Of a stretch of 64,000 bases of DNA, positions 51,679 to 60,659 are shown one piece after another. Both the position numbers and the translations under genes were made by a program. Source of the stretch: Thermomonas fusca DSM 15424 (lineage in GTDB: Bacteria; Pseudomonadota; Gammaproteobacteria; Xanthomonadales; Xanthomonadaceae); contig NZ_AUIV01000006.1 of assembly GCF_000423885.1 (NCBI RefSeq), forward strand, positions 1-64,000. The letters run 5' to 3'. The notes under the pieces are model-generated. The model did not search any database and was not told where the DNA came from. It saw nothing but the letters and a program-made list of their open reading frames with translations. Within the stretch, counting starts at the first letter, position 1, and every line of letters begins with the position of its first letter.

Positions 51679-51697
51679 GCGAATGAGAATCAAAATC
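51679..51697 (-). promoter_or_regulatory. Fur-box-like operator
   Basis: On the minus strand GATTTTGATTCTCATTCGC matches the 19-bp Fur consensus GATAATGATAATCATTATC at 13 positions by eye. It is AT-rich against a GC-rich background and lies 45 bases ahead of the FTR1 permease start, so the permease is probably iron-repressed. Confidence 0.6.
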
Positions 51698-51802
51698 AAA
51701 CAATGCCACGGCAAAACCCCGGCCTTGCTGCGCTGGTAAAATCCCGAGTCTTTGCTCGAACGCCGCCCAAGCCGCGGCGTTCTGTCGTTTCCGGAGTCCG
51801 CC

Positions 51803-54800
51803 ATGACCAGCACCGCCGAACTGTCCTCGCCCGAATCCGCCAAGTCGCTGCTGACGCACGACGTGCTGGACACCGACTACACGCTGGAAGACAAATACCG
51901 CCGCACCCAGGGCCGGATCTACCTGTCGGGCGTGCAGGCGCTGGTGCGGCTGCCGCTGGTGCAGAAGCTGCGCGACGAGCGCGCCGGGCTGAACACCGCC
52001 GGCTTCGTTTCCGGCTATCGCGGCAGCCCGCTGGGCGGCTTCGACCTGGAACTGTGGCGGGCCAAGAAGTACCTGGAAGGCGCGTCGGTGAAGTTCACCC
52101 CCGGCCTCAACGAGGACCTTGGCGCCACCATGGTCTGGGGCACCCAGCAGCCGGGGCTGTTCCCGGGCGCGAAGCACGATGGCGTGTTCGCCATGTGGTA
52201 CGGCAAGGGCCCGGGCGTGGATCGCTGCGGCGACGTGTTCAAGCACGCCAACGCCGCCGGCACATCCGCCCACGGCGGCGTGCTGGCGCTGGCCGCCGAC
52301 GACCACGCCTGCCGCAGCTCCACCCTGCCCCACGGCAGCGAGGACGAGTTCGTCAGCGCGATGATGCCGGTGCTCAACCCGGCCGGGGTGCAGGACATCC
52401 TCGACATGGGCGTGCTGGGCTGGGCGATGAGCCGCTACACCGGGCGCTGGGTGGGCTTCAAGACGATCGCCGAGACGGTGGAGTCCTCCGCCTCGGTCGA
52501 TGTCGATCCGCATGCGTTGCAAATCGTGCTGCCGGGCGACGACGATTTCGAAATGCCCGTCGGCGGCCTCGGCATCCGCTGGCCGGACCCGCCGATGGAG
52601 CAGGAGATGCGCCTCCACCGCTACGCGGTGAAGGCGGCGCAGGCGTTCGCGCGCGCCAACCGGCTGGACCGCGTGGTGATCGATTCGCCGAAGGCGCGGC
52701 TGGGCATCGTCACCACCGGCAAGTCCTACCTCGACGTGCTGCAGGCGCTGGAATACCTGGGCCTCGATGAGGCCGCCTGCGCCGATCTCGGCATCCGCGT
52801 GTACAAGGTGGCGATGACCTGGCCGCTGGAGCCGGTCGGGATCGAACGCTTCGCGCGCGGGCTGGAAGACATCCTGGTGGTCGAGGAGAAGAAGGCCTTC
52901 ATCGAGCGCCAGCTCAAGGAACAGTTCTACAACTGGCCGGACAGCTGGGGCGCCCGGCCGTCGATCGTCGGCAAGTACGACGAGGCCGGCAACTGGATCC
53001 TGCCGTCCACCGGCGAGCTGACCCCGGCCACCATCGCCGGCGTGATCGGTCGCCGCCTGCAACGCTTCCACCAGAGCGAACGCATCGACGCGGTGCTGGC
53101 GTGGATGGCGCAGAAGGAAGGCGAGCTGGCGCTGCCGCGCGCCAACTTCCCGCGCGTGCCGCACTACTGCAGCGGCTGCCCGCACAACACGTCCACCAAG
53201 GTGCCGGAAGGTTCGCGTGCGCAGGGCGGCATCGGCTGCCACTACATGGTGACGTGGATGGACCGCAGCACCGACACCTTCACCCACATGGGCGGCGAAG
53301 GCGTGACCTGGGCGGGGCAGGCGCCGTTCACCGACACCGCGCACATCTTCCAGAACCTCGGCGACGGCACCTATTTCCACAGCGGGTCGCTGGCGATCCG
53401 CCAGGCCATCGCGGCCGGCGTCAACATCACCTACAAGATCCTCTACAACGATGCGGTGGCGATGACCGGTGGGCAGCCGGTGGACGGCACCCTGACCGTG
53501 CCGCAGATCGCCCACCAGATGCGCGCCGAGGGGGTGCAGACCATCGCCCTCGTCAGCGACGACATCGACAAGTGGACCGACCCGTCGATCTTCCCGGCCG
53601 GCGTGAGTTTCCACGATCGCCGCGAGCTGGACGCGGTGCAGAAGATGCTGCGCGAGGTGAAGGGCACGTCCATCCTGATCTTTGACCAGACCTGCGCCAC
53701 CGAGAAGCGCCGCCGCCGCAAGCGCGGCAAGCTGGTCGATCCGCAAAAACGCGTCATGGTGAATTCACTGGTCTGCGAAGGCTGCGGCGACTGCGGCGCC
53801 AAGAGCTTCTGCGTGTCGGTGACGCCGAAGGAAACCGAATACGGCCGCAAGCGCGCGATCAACCAAAGCGACTGCAACAAGGACTTCAGCTGCGTCGAAG
53901 GCTTCTGCCCCAGCTTCGTGACCGTGCACGGCGGCAAGGTGCGCAAGGGCAAGAAGGTCGATGCCGCCAGCCTGCTGGCCAACCTGCCCGCGCCCGCCGC
54001 GCGCACCGACCTGTCCCAGCCCTGGAACATCCTCATCACCGGCGTCGGCGGCACCGGCGTGGTGACCATCGGTGCGCTGCTGGGCATGGCCGGGCATCTG
54101 GAGGGCAAGGGCGCGACCGTGCTCGACCAGACCGGGCTGGCGCAGAAGGGCGGCGCCGTCACCACCCACATCCGCATCGCCCGGACGCCGGCCGACATCC
54201 ACGCCGTGCGCATCGCCGCCGGTGAGGCCGACCTGGTGCTGGGCTGCGACATGGTGGTGGTCAACGACTACTGGGTGCTGTCCAAGATCCGCCCCGAGCG
54301 CAGCACCGTGGTGGTCAACACCTACGAGGCGATGCCGGGCACCTTCACCACCCGCCCGGACATGCAGTTCCCCGCCGCCGACATCGTCAAGGCGATCGGC
54401 ACCGCGCTGGGCGGACAGGCACCGCTGCAGATCGATGCCACCCAGATCGCCACCGCGCTGATCGGCGACGCCATCGCCGCGAATCTGTTCATCCTCGGCT
54501 ACGCCTGGCAGCAGGGGCTGGTGCCTATTTCGTTCGAGGCGCTGATGCGCGCCATCGAGCTCAACGGCGCTGCCATCGAAATGAACAAGACGGCGTTCGC
54601 CTGGGGCCGACTGGCGGTGGTGGACCTGGCCGCGGTGGTCGAGGCCGCCGGCATCGTGCGCAACGTGCCCACCCGCAGCGAGGCCACCGCGCATGCGCTG
54701 CCGATGCTTGGCGCCACCGCCAACGAGGCGGCCGAGTCCGGCCTGATGCCGCAGGCCGCCGACCTGCGCGACGAGGATGCGCTGCGCCACGTGCCGGCCA

Positions 54801-55507
54801 GCGGCGATGCCGGCAGCGTCTTCGCGCCGCTGGACGATGCGCGGCTGTCGCGCTCGCTGGACGAGGTGATCGCGCGCCGCGTTGCTTTCCTCACCAGCTA
54901 CCAGAGCGCCGGCTATGCCAAGCGCTATGTCGATTTCGTCAACAAGGTGCGCGCCGCGGAAACCGCAAAGGCGCCGGGCAGCAGCGACCTGTCCGAAGCC
55001 GTGGCCCGCTACTTCTTCAAGCTGATGGCCTACAAGGACGAATACGAAGTGGCGCGGCTGTACACCAGCGGCGATTTCAAGAAGCAGCTGGAGGCGCAGT
55101 TCGAAGGCGACTTCAAGCTGAAGTTCCACCTCGCGCCGCCGCTGCTGGCGAAGAAGAACGCGCAGGGCCAGCTGGTGAAGCAGGAATACGGACCGTGGGT
55201 GTTCACCGCCTTCCGGGTGCTGGCCAAGCTCAGGGGGCTGCGCGGCACCCCGCTGGACGTGTTCGGATACACCGCCGAGCGCCGCGGCGAGCGCGCGCTG
55301 ATCGGCGAGTACCAGAAGACCGTCGGGGCGCTGCTGGACCGGCTGGATGCCGGCAACGTGGATCTGGCCGCCGAGATCGCCAGCGTGCCGGAACACATCC
55401 GCGGCTTCGGCCACGTCAAGGAAGCGCACCTGCACAAGGCCCGCGCCCAGCTGGCGCGGCTGCTCAAGGAGTGGGACAACCCGCTGCGGATCGTGCAGGC
55501 GGCGTGA
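51803..55507 (+). CDS. Indolepyruvate ferredoxin oxidoreductase family protein
   Basis: A 1234-residue single-chain 2-oxoacid:ferredoxin oxidoreductase. The order is a pyrimidine-binding domain (SGVQALVRLPLV, GFVSGYRGSPLGG), a TPP-binding region (HYCSGCPHNTST, GGEGVTWAGQAPF), ferredoxin-like cysteines (Cys658-xx-Cys661-xx-Cys664, and CNKDFSCVEGFCP), then the gamma (IorB-like) domain from about 740 (ITGVGGTGVVTIGALLGMAG). Fused proteins like this oxidise indolepyruvate or branched keto acids from amino acid breakdown to acyl-CoA. Start ATG 51803 follows CCGGAG. The last about 70 codons are repeated at 56600-56814. Confidence 0.93.
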   Translation: MTSTAELSSPESAKSLLTHDVLDTDYTLEDKYRRTQGRIYLSGVQALVRLPLVQKLRDERAGLNTAGFVSGYRGSPLGGFDLELWRAKKYLEGASVKFTPGLNEDLGATMVWGTQQPGLFPGAKHDGVFAMWYGKGPGVDRCGDVFKHANAAGTSAHGGVLALAADDHACRSSTLPHGSEDEFVSAMMPVLNPAGVQDILDMGVLGWAMSRYTGRWVGFKTIAETVESSASVDVDPHALQIVLPGDDDFEMPVGGLGIRWPDPPMEQEMRLHRYAVKAAQAFARANRLDRVVIDSPKARLGIVTTGKSYLDVLQALEYLGLDEAACADLGIRVYKVAMTWPLEPVGIERFARGLEDILVVEEKKAFIERQLKEQFYNWPDSWGARPSIVGKYDEAGNWILPSTGELTPATIAGVIGRRLQRFHQSERIDAVLAWMAQKEGELALPRANFPRVPHYCSGCPHNTSTKVPEGSRAQGGIGCHYMVTWMDRSTDTFTHMGGEGVTWAGQAPFTDTAHIFQNLGDGTYFHSGSLAIRQAIAAGVNITYKILYNDAVAMTGGQPVDGTLTVPQIAHQMRAEGVQTIALVSDDIDKWTDPSIFPAGVSFHDRRELDAVQKMLREVKGTSILIFDQTCATEKRRRRKRGKLVDPQKRVMVNSLVCEGCGDCGAKSFCVSVTPKETEYGRKRAINQSDCNKDFSCVEGFCPSFVTVHGGKVRKGKKVDAASLLANLPAPAARTDLSQPWNILITGVGGTGVVTIGALLGMAGHLEGKGATVLDQTGLAQKGGAVTTHIRIARTPADIHAVRIAAGEADLVLGCDMVVVNDYWVLSKIRPERSTVVVNTYEAMPGTFTTRPDMQFPAADIVKAIGTALGGQAPLQIDATQIATALIGDAIAANLFILGYAWQQGLVPISFEALMRAIELNGAAIEMNKTAFAWGRLAVVDLAAVVEAAGIVRNVPTRSEATAHALPMLGATANEAAESGLMPQAADLRDEDALRHVPASGDAGSVFAPLDDARLSRSLDEVIARRVAFLTSYQSAGYAKRYVDFVNKVRAAETAKAPGSSDLSEAVARYFFKLMAYKDEYEVARLYTSGDFKKQLEAQFEGDFKLKFHLAPPLLAKKNAQGQLVKQEYGPWVFTAFRVLAKLRGLRGTPLDVFGYTAERRGERALIGEYQKTVGALLDRLDAGNVDLAAEIASVPEHIRGFGHVKEAHLHKARAQLARLLKEWDNPLRIVQAA

Positions 55508-55656
55508 GCCGGCGGCTTGCTGCCCGGATGCGAATCCGGGCGGCGGCAGCGTGCCGACAGGCGGTATCCGCCGCATGCGGAAACGTGGCTGGCGTCACGC
55601 CGGTGCAAGGATTCGCGGTGCTAGCGTGATCCCGGGTCAACTCCCGGGACACGACG

Positions 55657-56586
55657 ATGCGCACCCATGTTCGCGCCCTGCTGCTTGCGTTGCTTGCCCT
55701 GTTGTCCGCCCCGGCGTTGCACGCCGCCGAGCGCGCGGTCTGGGTCTGGGAAGATGCCAGCACCGGCTGGCTGGATGACCCCGCATACGCCGGCGACGCC
55801 ATCGCCTTCCTGCGCGGGCGCGGCATTTCCACCGTCTACCTCTACGTGGAGCCCTACCCGGCCAGCAACCGGCTGGCGAACGACCCGGCTGCATACCGCG
55901 TGCTGTTGTCGCGCCTGCGCGCCAACGGCATCCATCCGCACGCGCTGCTGGGATCGGGCCACCTCAACAGCGACGCCTACACCGCCGCCCAACGGCGCGC
56001 GATCGCGGAGGCGCAGTTCCAGGGCGTGCTGGACTACAACGCCAGCGCGCTGCCCGCGGAGCGTTTCGAGGGCGTGAGCCTGGACATCGAACCGCACCTG
56101 CTCAAGGCATGGTCAAGCCAGAAGACCAAGCTGCTGACGCAATTCCTCGACCTCGGCCGCAGCCTGATGGACATGAAGCGACGTTCCGGGCAATCGGCGC
56201 TGCAGGTCGGCCCGGCGATTCCGTTCTGGTACGACGGCCTGCGGGTGAAGTGGAGCCGGCGCACCCAGTACATGCACGAACACGTGCTGGACGTGTTCGA
56301 CCACGCGGTGCTGATGGACTACCGCGACCGCGCCGATGGCAGCGACGGGATCATCGCCCACGCGCGCGCGGAGATCGACGCGGCGGCGCTGCGGGGCAAG
56401 CGCGTGGTGATCGGGGTGGAGACCGCTCCCAACGAGATCGCCAAGGTGACGTTCTTCGACAACACTGACGCGCAGCTGGAACAGGCGCTGGCGCAGACGG
56501 CCAGCGCCTATGCCGGGCACGCCGGCTTCGGCGGCTTCGCGGTGCACCACTTCGAATCCTACGTGGAGTGGCTCGCCGCGCAGTAG
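55657..56586 (+). CDS. Secreted TIM-barrel protein, glycosidase-like, unknown function
   Basis: A 309-residue exported protein (signal peptide 1-24, ending LHAAE). Repeated strand-helix units (RAVWVWEDAST, ISTVYLYVEP, IHPHALLGSGH, FEGVSLDIEPHLL, HAVLMDYRDRA, KRVVIGVETAPNE) outline a TIM barrel. Asp143 and Glu145 in SLDIEPH sit at the end of a central strand, where glycoside hydrolases place catalytic acids. No named family is recognised. It lies between an oxidoreductase gene and a duplicate of that gene's 3' end, so it may have arrived with the rearrangement. Confidence 0.65.
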   Translation: MRTHVRALLLALLALLSAPALHAAERAVWVWEDASTGWLDDPAYAGDAIAFLRGRGISTVYLYVEPYPASNRLANDPAAYRVLLSRLRANGIHPHALLGSGHLNSDAYTAAQRRAIAEAQFQGVLDYNASALPAERFEGVSLDIEPHLLKAWSSQKTKLLTQFLDLGRSLMDMKRRSGQSALQVGPAIPFWYDGLRVKWSRRTQYMHEHVLDVFDHAVLMDYRDRADGSDGIIAHARAEIDAAALRGKRVVIGVETAPNEIAKVTFFDNTDAQLEQALAQTASAYAGHAGFGGFAVHHFESYVEWLAAQ

Positions 56587-56599
56587 GCCCCAAGTGGGC

Positions 56600-56814
56600 G
56601 GAGCAGCGTTGATCGGCGCGTACCAGAAGACCGTCAGCGCGCTGCTGGACAGGCGGGGCGCCGGCAACGCCGACCTCGCTGCCGAGATCGCCAGCGTGCC
56701 GGAACACATCCGCGGCTTCGGCCACGTCAAGGAAGCGCACCTGCACAAGGTCCGCGCCCAGCTGGCGCGGCTGCTCAAGGAGTGGGACAAGCCGCTGCGG
56801 ATCGTGCAGGCGAT
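56600..56814 (+). pseudogene. Duplicated 3' fragment of the indolepyruvate oxidoreductase gene
   Basis: This stretch repeats 55289-55503, offset by 1311 bases. Identical runs include the codons for EIASVPEHIRGFGHVKEAHLH, seen here as SVPEHIRGFGHVKEAHL, and RAQLARLLKEWD. The 5' part has diverged more (DRRGAGNAD against DRLDAGNVD). There is no start codon and the frame runs on past the original stop (QAMQI instead of QAA-stop). It is a remnant of a tandem duplication or of a lost paralogue. Confidence 0.9.
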
Positions 56815-56822
56815 GCAAATCA

Positions 56823-56926
56823 ATTCGCATATCTATTCACTGACTGAGCGTGATGCCTGCATAACGCGTTTGAAGACAGGTAGATCAGGGCCTATTGCCT
56901 TGACTATCCATTCAAATATCTATTCA
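56823..56926 (+). repeat. Direct repeats before the HipA-like gene
   Basis: ATTCGCATATCTATTCA (56823-56839) and ATTCAAATATCTATTCA (56910-56926) match at 15 of 17 bases, 87 bases apart in the same orientation. The second ends 9 bases before the HipA-like start. They are AT-rich islands in GC-rich DNA, probably operator sites for the helix-turn-helix of the gene that follows. Confidence 0.6.
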
Positions 56927-56934
56927 ATCAATGC

Positions 56935-58305
56935 ATGGCCGACGCCCGTCAAGCCGCGCTGGAAACCCTGCTTCGCCGCGACGGCCCGCTGCCGGCCGCC
57001 ACGTTGGCACAGGCGTTGGGTGTCAGCCAGCCCACCATCTCGCGCCTGCTGGGAAGCGCCGGTGAGCGCGTCGTCCGCATCGGCCGCGCCCGCGCCAGCC
57101 GCTATGCCTTGGCGCGCGAGATCGCGCGGGCGGGACTGCGCTGGCCGCTGCATCGCATCCGGCCCGACGGGCAGCCGGAAACGCTGGGTGAACTGCGGGC
57201 GCTGCATGGTGACGGCTTCCACTTTGCGCCTGCGCGGCCATTGCCGGCGTTGCTGCATGGCTCTGCCGATGGGCTGTTCCCCGGCCTGCCCTGGTTTCTC
57301 GATGACCAGCGTCCGCAGGGTTTCCTGGGCCGTGCTTTCGCACGCCGCGTCGCCATCGACATCGGCGCCCCGGACGACCTGGCTCGCTGGCGCGCCGACG
57401 ATGTGGTGCTGGCCTTGCTGCGCCATGGCGATGACGCGCCGGGCGACCTGGTGCTGGGGGACGCCGCGCTGCTGCGCGCACTGCGGGCCACGCTGGCGAC
57501 GGAGGCCATCGCCATGTCCGAACGCCCAGCGCGCTATCCCGCGCTGGCGGAAGCCGCGCTGAGCGGCGAGGACGTCGGCTCCTCGGCTGGCGGCGAACAG
57601 CCCAAGTTCACCGCGCTGCTGCGCGGCGACGCCGGGCATCGCGCGGTGATCGTGAAGTTCAGCGAACGCCGCGGCACGCCGGCGGCGCAGCGCTGGGCCG
57701 ACCTCCTGCGCTGCGAACACCTTGCCGGCGAGGTGCTGCGCGCACACGCCATCCCGGCGGCGGAAAGCGAGTTGCTCGAAGCGGACGGACGGGTGTTCCT
57801 GCAATCCGCCCGCTTCGACCGCACGCCTGCGCTTGGGCGTCACGGGCTGGTATCGCTGGCTGCGCTGGATGCCGCGCACTACGGCCATGGCCGCATCGAT
57901 TGGTGGCGGTTTGCGCCGCAGCTGCAGCGCGATGGCTGGCTGGACGCGAACGATGCGCGCAGGCTTGCCCTGCTGGGCTGGTTCGGGAGCCTGATCGGCA
58001 ACAGCGACATGCATCTTGGCAATGCCAGCCTGCTGCTGGCCGACACCCGTCCGCTGACGCTGGCACCCAGCTACGACATGCTGCCGATGGCGCTGCGCCC
58101 GGCAGCCAGCGGCGAGGTGGTGGCGCGCGTGCTTGACCTGCCGCCGCCGGTGCCCGAACAGCAAACGCCGTGGCGGGAAGCCGCGCAGATGGCGCTGGTG
58201 TTCTGGCAGCGCGCCGGCGCGGACGCCGGCCTCTCCGGCGAGATCAGGCACATCGCCGAAACGCAAGCGCGCAGGCTGGAAGCCGCCCGCGCGCGTTTCG
58301 GCTGA
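56935..58305 (+). CDS. yjjJ: HipA-like kinase-fold protein with N-terminal HTH (YjjJ-type)
   Basis: A 456-residue protein combining a DNA-binding domain (about 3-65; LPAATLAQALGVSQPTISRLLG) with a HipA-like Ser/Thr kinase fold. The core shows SSAGGEQPKFTALL (P-loop-like, about 218), the catalytic-loop equivalent NSDMHLGN and the metal-binding SYDMLPM. E. coli YjjJ (HipH) has the same layout and acts as a toxin without a separate HipB partner, as I recall. Two direct repeats in its promoter suggest self-repression. Start ATG 56935 is favoured over ATG 56931, which is in another frame. Confidence 0.85.
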   Translation: MADARQAALETLLRRDGPLPAATLAQALGVSQPTISRLLGSAGERVVRIGRARASRYALAREIARAGLRWPLHRIRPDGQPETLGELRALHGDGFHFAPARPLPALLHGSADGLFPGLPWFLDDQRPQGFLGRAFARRVAIDIGAPDDLARWRADDVVLALLRHGDDAPGDLVLGDAALLRALRATLATEAIAMSERPARYPALAEAALSGEDVGSSAGGEQPKFTALLRGDAGHRAVIVKFSERRGTPAAQRWADLLRCEHLAGEVLRAHAIPAAESELLEADGRVFLQSARFDRTPALGRHGLVSLAALDAAHYGHGRIDWWRFAPQLQRDGWLDANDARRLALLGWFGSLIGNSDMHLGNASLLLADTRPLTLAPSYDMLPMALRPAASGEVVARVLDLPPPVPEQQTPWREAAQMALVFWQRAGADAGLSGEIRHIAETQARRLEAARARFG

Positions 58306-58312
58306 GGCGCGC

Positions 58313-60208
58313 TTACTTGCGCGCGCTCAGGATCGGCGTCAGGTAGTCCGGCTTGCCTTCGATCCGCACCAGGTGCGGATGGCGCAGGCCGCCGTGGTAG
58401 TCGATCTTGACCATGCGGTAGCGGTCGAACTCCTTGACCAGCAGTTCGATCGGCGCCTTGCCGGTCTTGGCCGCCTTGATCGCGTCTTCCAGTGCCTCGC
58501 CGTCATAAGCCATGCCGTTGACCGCGATCACCTGCGTGCCGCTGCCGAGGCCGGCGTTGAAGGCGGGGCCGTCCCAGCGCACGTCGCCGATGCTGCCGTC
58601 CTTGCCGATCGACAGGCCGATCGAATAGGTGAAGTCGGCGCCGCCTCGGCTGCCTGCGGCCTTCGCATAGGCGTTGGGTTCGTCCTTGTAGACCAGCTTC
58701 CAGCCGCTGGCCTCGATGCCGCCGGCCAGCCCGGTCTTGCCGTCGAGGCGGTCGCGCAGGAACTTCGCCCAGTCGTGCGGATAGACGCCGTTGAGCGTGG
58801 CCACCACGTCGTCGAAGGTGTAGGTGTTCTGCACTTTCCATTCGCCGTCGTTGACGCCGAAGAACGCCTTGGCGAAATCATCCAGCGAACGCTTGCCGTT
58901 GCTGCCGGCGCGGATCAGCGCGTCCGCTTCCAGCCAGATCATCTGGCCGCCGCGGTAGTAGTCCTCGCTCATCTGGTAGTTGAGGTAGGCGCGTGCGCCG
59001 CGGCCGACCACGATCGGGTCGTTGGTGGTGTCCTGGATGCCGCGCCACGACAGGCCGGGGCGGTTGTCGGCATAGGTGGCGGCCACCAGCGCCAGCGCGT
59101 CGATCGACGCCGGCAGCGGGCGCATGCCGCTGCGCGCGGCCAGCACGTTGCCCCAGTACTGGGTCTGGCCCTCGTACACCCACAGCAGGCTGTCCTGCAT
59201 CGGCGTGTTGAGGTTGGGCACCCACAGGTCCTTGCCGCGGCGGTACTTGCCGTTCCACGAGTGCACGAACTCATGCGCCAGCAGGTCGGTGAAGCCCTGC
59301 TTCTCCTTCCAGCCGGTGAAGTAGTCGGTGCCGACGCCGTTCTCGCTGCTGCGCTGGTGCTCCAGCCCGTTGCCGCCCATCTGGTCGGACAGCGAGAACA
59401 GGAACTGGTAGTGGTCGTAATGCTGCGCGCCGAACAGCTTCATCGCCTGGTCGACCATCTTCTTGTGGATGGCCACCTGCTCCGGCTTGGCTTCCAGGTA
59501 CTTCGGCGCATCGGCAACCACGCCCAGCTTCACCTGCGGCTTGCCGGCGGGGGTCAGGTCGATGTTCTTCGCATGGCGGCCGGCATACACCGGCGAGTCG
59601 ACGAAGATGTCGTAGGGGACGTTCTCGTAATCGACGGTGTCGCCGCTGCGGCCGTCCTCGTGCAGCGCGGTGAACGCGGTCCAGCCGGCCGGATAGGTGA
59701 CGCGCGGGTCGACCATGATCCGGCTCATGTAGTGGCCGGCCGGGTACAGCGAGGTCGAGATGAACTGGATGTTGAGCATGTTCGGCGTCATCACTACCCG
59801 GCCCTGGCCGGGGCCGGTGGCGGTGAGCAGGTCGAACTCGGCGGTGATCTCGCCCACGCCGTCCGGCACCACCAGGTGGAACGCGCCCACTTCCAGCGTG
59901 TCGCGCTTCCAGTCCAGCTTCTGGCCGTTGGCCATGAAGGTCAGGCCGGCGATGTCGTCCAGCCCGTTGCGGGGCGAGTGCCCGCCCGGCACCCAGCGCG
60001 GAAACAGCAGGGTCAGCGGGCCGGCCTGCACCGGGATCGTCTGCTTGATGCTGAAGATGCGCTGCGACAGGTTGGTGGCGTCCACCTCGACCTTCATCAT
60101 GCCCGGCGCGTAGGGCACGTCCTGCGGCGGCGGCACCGCGGCCTGCGCATGCGCGCCACCGGCAAGCACGAGGGAAAGGGCGAGGGGCAGCAGGCGGCGG
60201 CGGGTCAT
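58313..60208 (-). CDS. M61-family metallopeptidase with PDZ domain
   Basis: A 631-residue secreted peptidase (signal peptide 1-22, ending GAHAQ). The zinc motif His312-Glu313-x-x-His316 (AHEFVHSWNG) and third ligand Glu346 in VYEGQTQY mark the glycyl aminopeptidase family. An N-terminal beta domain (about 35-215) and a C-terminal PDZ domain (about 530-610; FNAGLGSGTQVIAVNG) complete the usual layout. It likely trims N-terminal Gly/Ala from peptides in the periplasm. It diverges from an I78 peptidase-inhibitor gene. Confidence 0.93.
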   Translation of the reverse strand: MTRRRLLPLALSLVLAGGAHAQAAVPPPQDVPYAPGMMKVEVDATNLSQRIFSIKQTIPVQAGPLTLLFPRWVPGGHSPRNGLDDIAGLTFMANGQKLDWKRDTLEVGAFHLVVPDGVGEITAEFDLLTATGPGQGRVVMTPNMLNIQFISTSLYPAGHYMSRIMVDPRVTYPAGWTAFTALHEDGRSGDTVDYENVPYDIFVDSPVYAGRHAKNIDLTPAGKPQVKLGVVADAPKYLEAKPEQVAIHKKMVDQAMKLFGAQHYDHYQFLFSLSDQMGGNGLEHQRSSENGVGTDYFTGWKEKQGFTDLLAHEFVHSWNGKYRRGKDLWVPNLNTPMQDSLLWVYEGQTQYWGNVLAARSGMRPLPASIDALALVAATYADNRPGLSWRGIQDTTNDPIVVGRGARAYLNYQMSEDYYRGGQMIWLEADALIRAGSNGKRSLDDFAKAFFGVNDGEWKVQNTYTFDDVVATLNGVYPHDWAKFLRDRLDGKTGLAGGIEASGWKLVYKDEPNAYAKAAGSRGGADFTYSIGLSIGKDGSIGDVRWDGPAFNAGLGSGTQVIAVNGMAYDGEALEDAIKAAKTGKAPIELLVKEFDRYRMVKIDYHGGLRHPHLVRIEGKPDYLTPILSARK

Positions 60209-60341
60209 GGCAACTCCGGATGACGGGCAAACCCGCATGCTACTGACCGCACCGGGCGTGCCCCCCTGCCGAAAGGCATGCACGGAGGATTCATCGGCGC
60301 GGCGACATGATGGGCGCGTCACATTTCCGCGAGCCTGCCCC

Positions 60342-60638
60342 ATGACCCTGCGCCTGTCGCTGCTGTCCCCCCTGCTGTTGCTGTCCGCCTGCGCCAGCCG
60401 GCCCGCCACGCCGCCGCCCGCCGCGGAGGCGCCGATGGCCTGCAATGCCGATGCGGCCCAACGCTATGTCGGCCAGCCGGCCACCGCGGCCAATATCGAG
60501 GCGGCGCGGAAGGCCAGCGGCGCCACGCTGGTGCGTGCGCTCAAGCCCGACCAGATGGTGACCCTGGAATACCGCGGCGACCGGGTGAACGTGCTGCAGG
60601 ACGCCGGCGGCCTCATCGAGCGCATCAGTTGCGGTTAA
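60342..60638 (+). CDS. I78-family peptidase inhibitor lipoprotein
   Basis: A 98-residue lipoprotein (lipobox LLSAC, Cys17). The mature part CNADAAQRYVGQPAT...RVNVLQDAGGLIERISCG carries the I78 features: two cysteines forming one disulfide, a VGQ turn and the closing loop before the last Cys. I78 proteins resemble fungal elastase inhibitor and block serine proteases. Located head to head with an M61 peptidase gene, it may protect the envelope from the cell's own secreted proteases. Confidence 0.85.
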   Translation: MTLRLSLLSPLLLLSACASRPATPPPAAEAPMACNADAAQRYVGQPATAANIEAARKASGATLVRALKPDQMVTLEYRGDRVNVLQDAGGLIERISCG

Positions 60639-60659
60639 CCGCCGCCCGGTAGCCGTGGC

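Noticed and set aside
49700..53746. FTR1 frame open for 1348 codons
   Set aside because: Upstream of 51634 the frame is antisense to the oxidoreductase gene; the signal peptide and Fur box fix the real start.
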